Source of the DNA: Rhodococcus sp. B50
GTDB lineage: Bacteria > Actinomycetota > Actinomycetes > Mycobacteriales > Mycobacteriaceae
Assembly: GCF_013602415.1 (NCBI RefSeq)
Contig: NZ_WPAG02000002.1
Coordinates: 868,001 to 932,000 of the forward strand
DNA length: 64,000 nucleotides
Direction: 5' to 3'
In this document: positions 25,079 to 33,588 of the stretch, piece by piece
Numbering within the stretch: the stretch's first letter is position 1
Layout: each line of letters opens with the position of its first letter
Notes under the pieces: model-generated
What the model was told of the DNA's origin: nothing
The model's database searches: none
Seen by the model: only the letters and a program-made list of their open reading frames with translations
Translations under genes and position numbers: made by a program

Positions 25079-26806
25079 TCAGTTCTCCGTGCTGCCGGTG
25101 GTGAACGGCAGCACCAGCCGCGAGTGGTGTGCGGCGTCCCGGTAGATCTTGTGGGTGACCGGGCGGCCGACGGGCAGGTGGAAGGCGTCCGGGGGCAGCA
25201 GTGCGTTGTGTTCGTCGGCGAGCGGTTCGTTGTTCGACAGTTCCACGACGAGCTTGTGGCCCGGCATGAAGGTGTTGGCGAACGGATACAGCCGCAGCAC
25301 GTATTCCTCGATGGCGCCGGGTTCGACCGGCACGGCGCGGGTGTGCGGGTGGTGGGGATCGCCCTCGGTGGTGCGCTCGTCGAGCTCGCGATGGGAGGCC
25401 TTGAGGTAGCCGGTGGTGATGAGCTGCCGTTTCCCGGTGGGGGCGTAGTCCCACATGCGGAGGATGAAGTTGGTGTCGGGCTGGTCGATCTCGGCGAAGA
25501 TGTGTGCGGCGCCGGTGCCGATCATCTCGGTGGGTTCGGCGAAGACCGGTGTTTCCCACTTCAGGATCTCGACCTTGTCGGTGACCGTGAGCGGCGCCTG
25601 GTAGAAGCCGTCCGGTGCGGCGTAGCGGGTGTCCATCGGTTCGGGGTCGGTGGAGAGTTTGCCGCGCGGGCGCAGGTACAGTGCCCGGTGCTCGATGTTC
25701 TTGGGGGGCCACTGGTCGGCGGTGATGCGGTGTCGCGAGCCTTCGACGAAGACGGTGACGGCGGGTTCGTCCATGATGCCGTTGTCGATGCCCTTGAGCC
25801 AGTGGTCGTACCAGCGGAACATCGTGTCGTGCTCTTCGATGAAGGGCCGCGACTGCATGGGCGGGTAGGGGCCGATGTCGAGTTTCTTCGGTCCCTGCAG
25901 GGCGTGGAACAGTTCGATGGTGCCGTCCATCGTCCAGCCGCGGCCCTGGTCGATCTGCAGGTAGACGGGGATGTCGATGTTGCGGGCGAGGTTGATGGGG
26001 TTGCGTTCCTCGTACCAGTCGCCGTCGAGTTCGTTGGTGACGATGTCGAACCAGGCTTCGTGGTGCTTCGGATAGTTGAGCACGTGCACGAGGTTCGGCC
26101 AGGCCGCGACGTCCGGGTCGGCGAGCCGCTCGGCGACGCGCGCCCGAATCTCTTCGGGGGTGTATGTCTCGAGCATGCGGGATTTGACGCGGTCGGTGAA
26201 CGCCCAGCCGGAGTCGCCGCCGCGTCCTTCGCGGGCGGCGCGGGGCATGAACCACATGATGCCGCCGTGGTAGGTGGTCTCGTAGAAGTCGTAGTGGCCG
26301 CCGGAGACGAAGATGGCCTTGAGGTGCGGGGGGCGTTCGGCGGCGGCGAGGACCTGCATGGAGCCGAAGTAGGAGATGCCGATCATGCCGACGTTGCCGT
26401 CGCACCAGGGTTGGGCGGCGACCCATTCGATGAAGTCGTAGGCGTCCTGGCCGAGGGAGACCCCGCCGGCGTTGTAGTTGCCGATGTGTTCGCCGTCGGA
26501 GTCGCCGGAGCCGCGGATGTCGCCGATGACGTGGACGTAGTCCTCGGCGACGACGCGGGCGATGTCGCCGGCCTCGATGCAGCCGTCCCACATGGGGCTG
26601 GGGCGGCGCTGCGGCGGGGTGGTCAGGGCGAGGGCTTGGAGCTCCTTGCCGTAGGGGCTCAGGGCGACCAGTGCGGGGCGGGGCCTGTCGTCGACACCGT
26701 GGTAGGCGTCGGCGGCCAGCTCGATGCCGTCACGCATGGGGACCCGCAGGTGTTTGCGGATGTGGATGGTCTGTCCGCCTGCCTCGAACGTGTCGAACTC
26801 GGCCAT
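25079..26806 (-). CDS. CocE/NonD family (X-Pro dipeptidyl-peptidase-like) hydrolase
   Basis: A 575-residue serine hydrolase. The N-terminal alpha/beta fold has VPMRDGIELAADAY, the strand IGDIRGSGDSDGE, and the nucleophile elbow GMIGISYFG near residue 148. The C-terminal part is a jelly-roll beta domain (LRMWDYAPTGKRQLITTG). Relatives cleave cocaine, cephalosporin esters or proline peptides. It is the last gene of the catabolic operon, 18 bases downstream of the metallo-hydrolase. The natural substrate is unknown. Confidence 0.88.
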   Translation of the reverse strand: MAEFDTFEAGGQTIHIRKHLRVPMRDGIELAADAYHGVDDRPRPALVALSPYGKELQALALTTPPQRRPSPMWDGCIEAGDIARVVAEDYVHVIGDIRGSGDSDGEHIGNYNAGGVSLGQDAYDFIEWVAAQPWCDGNVGMIGISYFGSMQVLAAAERPPHLKAIFVSGGHYDFYETTYHGGIMWFMPRAAREGRGGDSGWAFTDRVKSRMLETYTPEEIRARVAERLADPDVAAWPNLVHVLNYPKHHEAWFDIVTNELDGDWYEERNPINLARNIDIPVYLQIDQGRGWTMDGTIELFHALQGPKKLDIGPYPPMQSRPFIEEHDTMFRWYDHWLKGIDNGIMDEPAVTVFVEGSRHRITADQWPPKNIEHRALYLRPRGKLSTDPEPMDTRYAAPDGFYQAPLTVTDKVEILKWETPVFAEPTEMIGTGAAHIFAEIDQPDTNFILRMWDYAPTGKRQLITTGYLKASHRELDERTTEGDPHHPHTRAVPVEPGAIEEYVLRLYPFANTFMPGHKLVVELSNNEPLADEHNALLPPDAFHLPVGRPVTHKIYRDAAHHSRLVLPFTTGSTEN

Positions 26807-26824
26807 GAGCCTACGACTCCTTCT

Positions 26825-27766
26825 CTATCGGTACTTGTGCGAAAACTGGGTGCGGTAGCCGTGCAGCGTCGTGAAGAACGGGGACGGTTCGAGGGTGGGA
26901 TCGCCGGTGTAGCCGAGTTCGTCGGCGACCGGGGTGAACGGCGCGTACGCCGAGTCGGTGTCGAGCAGTCCGTGGCACAGGCAGCGGTGGACGGCGTCGC
27001 GCACTCCCCCTTCGATGTCGACGCTGTCGCGCAGCGCTTCGGCGGCCTGGTCGCGGTCGAGTTCGACGCCGTAGGGGGTGCCGTCGGCGCGGCGGTAGGG
27101 GTGCCCGAGGTAGAGCTTCTCGGGGCGGATCGTCTCGCGCAGGTAGGCGAGACTGTCGCGGTAGGCGTCGGGGTCGGTGTAGCCGGGGAAGCCGTTGGCG
27201 GCGCCGTGCACCTGTACGGCATCGCCGACGAACACGCTGTTCTGGCCTTCGACGACGTAGGCGACCGAACCCGGGGTGTGGCCGGGGATGGAGTGCACGG
27301 AGATCTCGGTGCCCCCACCGAGGGAGAGCGTCTCGCCGCCGCGCACGAGCAGGGTCGGTTCCATCTCCCCGGAGATGACCGCGTCGGCGGCGGCGGTGAC
27401 CTTCGCGGCCCCGTCGGGATCGTTCAGGTACTGTCCGCGGCCGGCGAGGTAGTCGTCGACGTGCGCCTGGCGTGAGCGCAGCAGCGGGGCGTCGGCTTCG
27501 TGGATGACGACCTGCGCCCGGCGGCCGGTGGCCTCCCACAGGGCGTGGGCGCCGCCGATGTGGTCGATGTGCCCGTGGGTGAGCAGGATCCAGCGGACGT
27601 CCTCGAGGCGGCGGCCCAGCTCGGCGAGGGCGGGGGCCATGCCCTCGGCCGGGGACGAGGCGATGCCGGTGTCGACGATCGCGGGTTGCTCGGCGTCGAT
27701 GAAGAAGGTGTAGAGCCCGAACCGTCCCCACGGGGAGACGATCGGGTGGATGTTCACCTCACCCAT
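26825..27766 (-). CDS. MBL-fold metallo-hydrolase
   Basis: A 313-residue metallo-beta-lactamase-fold protein. The zinc motif is LLTHGHIDHIGGAHAL at about residues 61-75, followed by IPGHTPGS and VFVGDAVQ with the bridging Asp, and LYLGHPYR with the last His. Members hydrolyse thioesters, lactones or phosphodiesters. Its start overlaps the end of the upstream alpha/beta hydrolase by 8 bases, so the two are translationally coupled. Confidence 0.88.
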   Translation of the reverse strand: MGEVNIHPIVSPWGRFGLYTFFIDAEQPAIVDTGIASSPAEGMAPALAELGRRLEDVRWILLTHGHIDHIGGAHALWEATGRRAQVVIHEADAPLLRSRQAHVDDYLAGRGQYLNDPDGAAKVTAAADAVISGEMEPTLLVRGGETLSLGGGTEISVHSIPGHTPGSVAYVVEGQNSVFVGDAVQVHGAANGFPGYTDPDAYRDSLAYLRETIRPEKLYLGHPYRRADGTPYGVELDRDQAAEALRDSVDIEGGVRDAVHRCLCHGLLDTDSAYAPFTPVADELGYTGDPTLEPSPFFTTLHGYRTQFSHKYR

Positions 27767-28691
27767 GCCGGGTGCCCTGCAGGAAGGCCGCGGTCTCGTC
27801 GAAGACCTGCGCGTATTCGGGGATCCATGAGAAGTTCTGCACGAAACCGTGGTTGGCGCCGGCGTAGCGGCGCCGTGTCACCGGCACCCCGGCCTCCTCG
27901 AGTCGGCGGGCGTACAGTTCGCCTTCGTCGCGCATCGGGTCGAACTCGGCGGTGACGATCAGCGCCGCGGGTAGCCCGGTGAGGTCCTCGCGCTTGATCG
28001 GTGAGACGCGCGGGTCGGCGGGGTCGGCGCCGCTGTCGAGATAGAAGGCGTTGAACGGCTTCAGGACGGCGGTTTCGAGGCCGTAGCCGACGGCGTTCTC
28101 CCGCATCGACGGGTAGCGGCCGGAGTCGAAGTCCAGGTCGAGGGACGGGTAGTACAGCACCTGGTGGGTGATGCGATCGAACCCGTCGTCGTGGGCGAGG
28201 GCGGTGACCGCGGCGACGAAGTTACCACCGGAGCTGTCTCCCGCGACTGCGAGAGTCGTTCCGTCCCAGCGCAGTTCGTCGCCGTTGTCGGCGGCCCAGC
28301 GCACCGCGGCGTAGCAGTCGTCGAGGCCCGCGGGAAACGGCGCCTCGGGTGCGCGGCGGTAGCCGACGGACACCACGGTGCAGCCGGTGGCCTTCGCGAG
28401 GTGCCGGGCGACGTGGTCGTGGGTGTCGAGGCTGCCGAGGAAGAATGCTCCGCCGTGGAAGTAGACGAGCAGACCGGAGGTGTCGGCGTCGGTCGGGGTG
28501 TAGACCCGCACCGGCACCTCCCCTGCCGGCGTCGCGGCGATCGTGTCGCGGACGTCGTGCAGCGGCAGTCGCTCCGCGAGCGGCGGCACCTGGGCCTGCT
28601 CCCCGGCGCGCATCGCGGCCGGATCGAGCGGTCCGGGCGGCGGGGCGGGCAGATCGGCGAGGATCCGGGCGATCTCGGGGTGCACGGGCAT
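27759..28691 (-). CDS. alpha/beta hydrolase of the hormone-sensitive-lipase family
   Basis: A 310-residue esterase. YFHGGAFFLGS near residue 78 supplies the HGGG-type oxyanion hole, and VAGDSSGGNFVAA near 150 the catalytic Ser. Asp in EFDPMRDEGELYA and His in GANHGFVQNF complete the triad. Family members act on short acyl or aryl esters. It is the fourth gene in the operon. Confidence 0.9.
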   Translation of the reverse strand: MPVHPEIARILADLPAPPPGPLDPAAMRAGEQAQVPPLAERLPLHDVRDTIAATPAGEVPVRVYTPTDADTSGLLVYFHGGAFFLGSLDTHDHVARHLAKATGCTVVSVGYRRAPEAPFPAGLDDCYAAVRWAADNGDELRWDGTTLAVAGDSSGGNFVAAVTALAHDDGFDRITHQVLYYPSLDLDFDSGRYPSMRENAVGYGLETAVLKPFNAFYLDSGADPADPRVSPIKREDLTGLPAALIVTAEFDPMRDEGELYARRLEEAGVPVTRRRYAGANHGFVQNFSWIPEYAQVFDETAAFLQGTRHG

Positions 28692-28733
28692 GGCCGGTCG
28701 TCTCCTTGATGGGTGAGCGGGGTGGGCGGTGAA

Positions 28734-29849
28734 CTACTGGGCGGGCTGCTGGGAGGCGGGCTTCTGACCCGGGAAGACGTCCTGGACCTCGTCCTCGGTC
28801 CAGCCCTGCCGGGAGATGCGCTGCAGTTCGTCGGTGACCGGCTTGCGCTGCGCCTGGTAGGCGGCGAGCGCCTCGGCGACGGTGTCGGCGTCGCGCAGGC
28901 AGTCGGCGAGCACCCCGGCATCGAGGATCGCCGAGTTCGCACCCTGGCCCTGGTGGTGCAGCATCGAATGGGCGGCGTCGCCGACGAGCACCACCGAGTC
29001 GGTGTGCCAGCGGTCGATCGGGTCGATGTCGTAGACGCCGCGGATGTTGACGATGTCCATGTCGAGGCCGGCGGTGATGTCGACGATGCGCTGGTCGAAG
29101 CCGGCGACGGTGGCGAGCATGTCGTCCTTGCTCACCTGCGGCGCCCAGTCCGGATCCGGGCACAGGGCGGTGATGTCGAAGGACACCTGATCGCGGTGGC
29201 GCAGCGGCAGCAGGTACACCTTGGTGCCCTTGCCGATGTACATGCGCAGGTTGTCGTCGGTGACCATGCCGTGCGCGTCGGCGACGTCGATGACGGCGCG
29301 GTAGGCGCGTTCGCCGGAGAACACCGGCTCGGCGTCGGAGAACAGCTGCTTGCGGACGACGGACTTGATGCCGTCGGCGCCGATGACCAGGTCGGCGTCG
29401 ACGGTGGTGCCGTTGGTGAAGGTCAGGGCGGCCTTGTCGCCGCGGTCGGTGACGGTCTCGAGCTTGTAGCCGCACTTGACCATGCCCTCGGGCAGGACGC
29501 CGATGAGGGTGTCGATGAAGTCGCCGCGGTGGACGAGATAGGTGTGCTTCTGGTCGCCGTGCGCCGGCCAGGTGTCCTTCATGATCGGATCGCCGGTGGC
29601 GGTGAGGATCTCGAAGTAGTCGCTCGGCGAGCTCACCGCCGCGATGTCGTCGGAGATGCCCCACTCGCGGAAACATTCCATGCTCGACGGGCGCAGCCCG
29701 ATGCCGGCGCCGACCTCACGGATCTCGGTGGCCTGTTCGTAGACGGTGACGTTCGCGCCGAGCACGCTCAGGGCCTTGGCGGCGGCGGCACCGGCGTAGC
29801 CCGCGCCGACGATGGCGATGGTGAGGTTCTTCAGGTCCGAGATCTGCAT
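28734..29849 (-). CDS. FAD-dependent aromatic monooxygenase (class A)
   Basis: A 371-residue flavoprotein hydroxylase. The N-terminal FAD loop reads IAIVGAGYAGAAAAKAL with YEQ ending the second strand. LVIGADGIKSVVR is the DG motif and VVLVGDAAHSMLHHQGQGAN the second FAD motif. The layout fits salicylate- and 6-hydroxynicotinate-type monooxygenases, which use NAD(P)H and O2, sometimes with decarboxylation. Among lactonase- and esterase-like genes it would open or activate an aromatic ring substrate. The substrate cannot be read from sequence. Confidence 0.87.
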   Translation of the reverse strand: MQISDLKNLTIAIVGAGYAGAAAAKALSVLGANVTVYEQATEIREVGAGIGLRPSSMECFREWGISDDIAAVSSPSDYFEILTATGDPIMKDTWPAHGDQKHTYLVHRGDFIDTLIGVLPEGMVKCGYKLETVTDRGDKAALTFTNGTTVDADLVIGADGIKSVVRKQLFSDAEPVFSGERAYRAVIDVADAHGMVTDDNLRMYIGKGTKVYLLPLRHRDQVSFDITALCPDPDWAPQVSKDDMLATVAGFDQRIVDITAGLDMDIVNIRGVYDIDPIDRWHTDSVVLVGDAAHSMLHHQGQGANSAILDAGVLADCLRDADTVAEALAAYQAQRKPVTDELQRISRQGWTEDEVQDVFPGQKPASQQPAQ

Positions 29850-29895
29850 GTGATGTCTCTTTCGGTGGGCGCGGCGGTGCGCCGGGAGGTTCGGG

Positions 29896-30852
29896 TCAGG
29901 GCTGCGCGATGGTGAGGAAGTCGGCGGGGTTCTCGACGAACAGCGTGGTGATGGTGGCCTCGTCGAGTCCGGCCTCGCGCAGGTCCGGGATGAGGTCCTC
30001 GAACAGGTAGTTCACGGTGTGTCCCTTGACGCCCGGCCAGCCGAGTGGGCTGCAGTTGGCGTCGACGCCGGCCAGGGCCTGATCGAGGTGGCCGGCATGC
30101 AGGAAGCGCAGGAAGTGGGCGAGGCGTTCTTTGCGGGGGCGCGCCCAGAACGGCGGATCCTCGAGTTCGGTTTCGTAGCCGAAGGTGTCGAAGCCGACCC
30201 GGCCGCCCTGCTGCGCGATCCAGGTGTCGCGGGTCTTGTCGGCGTTGACGCCGTCGTCGGCGTGCCCGAACAGCACGCGGTGCAGCGGCAGGCCTTCCTC
30301 GGTGAAGATGGCGATGGCGTTCTCGGCGTCGATCGCGAGGTGGGTGAGGATCGGCACGCCGGTCTCGAGGGCGGCGCGGGCCGCGGCGCGGTAGATGCGC
30401 TTGTCGAGTTCGGTCATCTTCCCGCCGCGGGACACCCCGACCTTGATGACCCCGGCGCGGCTGCCGGTGTCGCCGATGCCGACGGTGATCTCGTGCACGA
30501 ACTGGCGCATCAGGTAGTCGACGGAGGCGCGTTCGAAGAACGGCAGGGCGGTGTCGCCGCCGACGAAGCCGGTGCAGGCGACGATGTGGACGCCGGTCTT
30601 GGCCGAGAGCGACTTGTAGTAGTCGATGTCGCGGCCGTTGCAGATGCCGGTGACGTCGACGAAGGTGCCGCCGCCGTACTCGTGGAACGTGCGGAGCTTC
30701 GGGACGGTCTCCTCGTAGCGGACCTCGGGGCTCTTCCACCAGCGGGTGTCCAGCTCGGAGCCGGGCATGCCGTATCCGATGTGCTCGTGGATGGCGACGA
30801 TGCCCAGTTCCTCGGGCGCGATCGCACCCAGGACGGTGTTCACTTTCGACAC
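29896..30852 (-). CDS. phosphotriesterase-family metal-dependent hydrolase
   Basis: A 318-residue TIM-barrel amidohydrolase. All ligands of the binuclear metal site can be placed: VAIHEHIG (His-x-His, near residue 22), the bridging Lys in GVIKVG, His in ILTHLA, His in LFGHADDG and Asp in GVDANC. Relatives hydrolyse lactones or phosphotriesters. The GTG at 30852 is chosen for the GAAGGGGA site ahead of it. The upstream neighbour is a paralog without these ligands. Confidence 0.85.
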   Translation of the reverse strand: MSKVNTVLGAIAPEELGIVAIHEHIGYGMPGSELDTRWWKSPEVRYEETVPKLRTFHEYGGGTFVDVTGICNGRDIDYYKSLSAKTGVHIVACTGFVGGDTALPFFERASVDYLMRQFVHEITVGIGDTGSRAGVIKVGVSRGGKMTELDKRIYRAAARAALETGVPILTHLAIDAENAIAIFTEEGLPLHRVLFGHADDGVNADKTRDTWIAQQGGRVGFDTFGYETELEDPPFWARPRKERLAHFLRFLHAGHLDQALAGVDANCSPLGWPGVKGHTVNYLFEDLIPDLREAGLDEATITTLFVENPADFLTIAQP

Positions 30853-30902
30853 AACAATTCCCCTTCGGGACGAAGACTTCTCGATGACGGCTGGTCGGCG
30901 GC

Positions 30903-31886
30903 TCAGCGCGCGGCCAGCAGATCCTGCGGGTTGGTGGTGAGGATCTGCTGCACGGTGTCGTCGGCGAGGCCGGCGGCGCGCAGCTGCGGCGCGAAGGCGG
31001 TGAGCACATCGCCGAACGGCAGGTCGCGGGCCGGGTGGCCCTTGGCGACGCCGGTGGCGCTCGCGGACAGCAGGATCCGGTGGCCGAAGCCGGCGGCGAC
31101 CAGCTCGGTGACCAGGGTGACGCGCTCGGCGTCGGAGACGTGGGTCTCGTCCTCGGTGCCGACATGGTCGAGGGCGAGGTAGGCGCCGCGGCGGGCGATC
31201 TCGGCGGGGGCGCCGGCGGCGACGGCGTCGCGGCGGTCCAGTCCCCCGACGACGATCCGGTCGGCGGGCAGCTGCTCGTCGAGGGCGACGTCGAGGTCGG
31301 CGAGCGGGTCCTTGCCGTAGCGCAGGGACACCGCGACACCGGTGTCGCGGCCGGCGCGGGCCGCGCCGCGGAACAAGCTCTCCTCGGTGGCGGTCATGCC
31401 GTCGGGGTTCGCGGCGGTGGTGATCAGGCCGGCGGGGCCGCGACGTTCGACGCGCGGCACGACCATGCCGTCGGTGACCTCCCGGGCGAACAGGTCGGCG
31501 AACTTGTCCGCGGGCCACGGGGTGGGCGGATTGGTCTGCGGGGTGAGGAAGTAGCCGCCGAGCAGGTTCTCCGGGCCCAGGCCGGTGGAGGCGACGATGT
31601 GCACTCCCGACGCGCGGGAGAGGTTTTCGTACATCGGTACGTCGCGACCGTGGAACATGCCGGTGGCGTCGACGAGGGTGCCGCCGCCGGCAGCGCGGAA
31701 GTCGCGGAGCTTGCCGAGCAGCGTCGCGAAGATCTCGGCGCGGTCGAAGTCGATGTCGTAGGCGTGCTGGGCGCCGGGCAGCACCGAGAGCAGGGCCTCG
31801 TGGACGGCGACGACGCCGAGGTCGGCGGCAGCGACCGGACCGAGGACGGTGTGGACGGTGGCGGTCGCGGTCTCGGGGCCGGTCAT
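30903..31886 (-). CDS. phosphotriesterase-family paralog lacking metal ligands
   Basis: A 327-residue protein aligning along its length with the downstream phosphotriesterase-like enzyme (shared TVLG start, VAVHE, GGGTLVDATG, GVHIVASTG). Metal ligands are lost: the second His of His-x-His is Ala (HEA), the Lys position is Thr (LITT), the next His region reads VSLRYG, the next GH is GG (VVGGLD), and the final Asp region reads LLSASAT. The frame is intact and first in the operon, so it is unlikely to be decaying. It may be a structural partner or regulator, or may have a different catalytic site. Confidence 0.82.
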   Translation of the reverse strand: MTGPETATATVHTVLGPVAAADLGVVAVHEALLSVLPGAQHAYDIDFDRAEIFATLLGKLRDFRAAGGGTLVDATGMFHGRDVPMYENLSRASGVHIVASTGLGPENLLGGYFLTPQTNPPTPWPADKFADLFAREVTDGMVVPRVERRGPAGLITTAANPDGMTATEESLFRGAARAGRDTGVAVSLRYGKDPLADLDVALDEQLPADRIVVGGLDRRDAVAAGAPAEIARRGAYLALDHVGTEDETHVSDAERVTLVTELVAAGFGHRILLSASATGVAKGHPARDLPFGDVLTAFAPQLRAAGLADDTVQQILTTNPQDLLAAR

Positions 31887-31933
31887 CGCACTTCCTTTCG
31901 TCAGCGTCGCAGAGATACGACGTGGTACGAGTC

Positions 31934-31963
31934 ACAATAAAGATTCGGATTACATGATGTCAA
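31934..31963 (-). promoter_or_regulatory. promoter of the catabolic operon
   Basis: On the minus strand a perfect -35 TTGACA (31958-31963) and -10 TATTGT (31934-31939) are separated by 18 bases. The start site would lie near 31927, leaving a leader of about 40 bases with GAAAGGAAG ahead of the first gene. Confidence 0.72.
31950..31962. promoter_or_regulatory. candidate TetR operator in the promoter spacer
   Basis: ACAT-C-ATGT is a perfect 9-base palindrome, extended to 13 bases with one mismatched pair. It overlaps the -35 element and spacer of the operon promoter, where a bound TetR dimer would block transcription. Confidence 0.45.
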
Positions 31964-32032
31964 GTGAATGATCGCGACGAAGTGTGACTGTACCCGTCGG
32001 TAACCCAGGGGTCGAGGCTAGGATTCCTGTTC

Positions 32033-32623
32033 ATGTCGCTCCGCGCTGCCCAGAAGCAGATGACCTACGAGCTGTTCCTCGCCAAGGCGCTCGAGTTGTT
32101 CGGCACCAAGGGATACGCCGCGACCACCGTCGACGACATCGCGACCGCGGCGGGCTCCACCCGAACCACCTTCTACCTGCACTTTTCGTCGAAAGCCGAG
32201 GTGATGAGCGCACTGCTGACCAAGGTCGACAGGATCCTCACCGCCGCCGACGACCCGACGCTGACCACGGTGGTCGCGTCCGGCTCGCGTGCCCTGCTCC
32301 GGCAGTGGCTCGATCGCAAATTGTCCCAATGGGACGAGATCAAGCCCTACATGACGGCGTCCTATCAGGCGGCACACGAACCGGACGTCGCGGCGACCAC
32401 CGAACAATGGTTCGAAAGCGCCGTCACCGACATGACCGCCGGTCTCGACCAGGCGGGCCGCCTCGACCCGCAACGCCGACGCATCCGCTGCGTGCTCGCC
32501 TTCGGGCAGCTCGAGCACATGTCGCGGCGCTACTTCTCGCTCGGCTGGCGCACCCCACGGCAGATCTGCCTCGAGGAACTCACCGACTCCTGGTGCCACC
32601 TGCTCGACGTCCACGAGGACTGA
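32033..32623 (+). CDS. TetR/AcrR-family transcriptional regulator
   Basis: A 196-residue regulator. The N-terminal helix-turn-helix reads FGTKGYAATTVDDIATAAGSTRTTFYLHFSS split over residues 25-58, the TetR signature. The C-terminal helical ligand domain is rich in Trp and His. A TAGGAT -10 element at 32019-32024 lies eight bases before the ATG, suggesting a leaderless message. Divergent from the six-gene catabolic operon, it is the likely local repressor, released by the operon's substrate. Confidence 0.88.
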   Translation: MSLRAAQKQMTYELFLAKALELFGTKGYAATTVDDIATAAGSTRTTFYLHFSSKAEVMSALLTKVDRILTAADDPTLTTVVASGSRALLRQWLDRKLSQWDEIKPYMTASYQAAHEPDVAATTEQWFESAVTDMTAGLDQAGRLDPQRRRIRCVLAFGQLEHMSRRYFSLGWRTPRQICLEELTDSWCHLLDVHED

Positions 32624-32642
32624 GCGCCGGGCACGGACCCGC

Positions 32643-33578
32643 TCAGCGGCCGGCGACCGCCTCGGCGGTCACCTCGACGAGGATCGCGCGCAGCCAGGAG
32701 ATGAATGCGGTGTCGGCCAGACGCGGATTCCACACCATGTCGATCCCCAACGGCGGCATCGGCAACGGGAACTCCTCGATGCGCAGCGGCAGCTGGCGGC
32801 GCATCTCCGCCGCGACCCGCCAGGTGTGGATCGCGACCCCACCGGCGCGCGCCACCAGCTGCGGCACCATCAGGAAATCCGACACCGACCGGCCGATCCG
32901 ATAGGTCACCCCGGCCGCATCGAGCGCTGCATACGGGGTGATGCGGTGCCGCGCGTCGTAGGCGGTGTGCGGCACCGACTCGAGCAATTCGAGCGCCGCG
33001 GCATCGGGCGCGGTAGCGGGGTGCGCGACGACGACCCACCGGTTCTCGTATAGCCGTTCACGCGGATAGGGCGCGGCGAACGCCTCCGACACGAGCACCA
33101 CATCCACCCCGTCGTCGGTGAAATCCGCCGGCTGCGGTTCGACGAAGGTGCGGATGCGCACCGTCGCGTGCGGGGCCCGCTCGGCGATCGTGCGCAGCAG
33201 CTCCGCGCCGGCCACGAAGGCGGTGCTGGTGGTCATCGCCAGGGTGATGGTGCGCTTGTCCCGGGCCGGGTCGAAGCCGGGGAAGTTCACCACCCGCGCG
33301 GTCTGCCGCAGCACCGCCCGCAGCGGCGCGATCAGCTCGACGGCCCGTGGGGTGAGCACCAGCCCGCTCCCCTGCCGCACCACCAGCTCGTCGCCGAGCA
33401 GCCGCCGCATCCGGCCCAGCGCATGACTCATCGCCGGTTGCGTCATCCCGACCCGCGCGGCGGCGCGGGTGACCGAGCGTTCCTCGAGCACCGCCAGCAG
33501 CGGCACCAGCAGGTTGAGATTCACCGCGGCCAGCCGCGCGAGGTCGGGATCTGCGGGGTGCTGCGGAGGGCGATTCAC
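32643..33578 (-). CDS. LysR-family transcriptional regulator
   Basis: A 311-residue protein. The N-terminal winged helix has LAVLEERSVTRAAARVGMTQPAMSHALGRMRRLLGD, split near residues 26-62, closest in feel to the NodD/NahR branch that answers aromatic inducers. The periplasmic-binding-like effector domain follows. The GTG at 33578 lies 10 bases after the reductase stop, so it is probably the last gene of the P450 operon. Confidence 0.87.
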   Translation of the reverse strand: MNRPPQHPADPDLARLAAVNLNLLVPLLAVLEERSVTRAAARVGMTQPAMSHALGRMRRLLGDELVVRQGSGLVLTPRAVELIAPLRAVLRQTARVVNFPGFDPARDKRTITLAMTTSTAFVAGAELLRTIAERAPHATVRIRTFVEPQPADFTDDGVDVVLVSEAFAAPYPRERLYENRWVVVAHPATAPDAAALELLESVPHTAYDARHRITPYAALDAAGVTYRIGRSVSDFLMVPQLVARAGGVAIHTWRVAAEMRRQLPLRIEEFPLPMPPLGIDMVWNPRLADTAFISWLRAILVEVTAEAVAGR

Positions 33579-33588
33579 CCTCGCGAAC

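Noticed and set aside
30903..31886. Metal-free phosphotriesterase paralog as a pseudogene
   Set aside because: The frame is full length, well expressed by position and keeps fold-defining residues; loss of ligands looks like change of role rather than decay.
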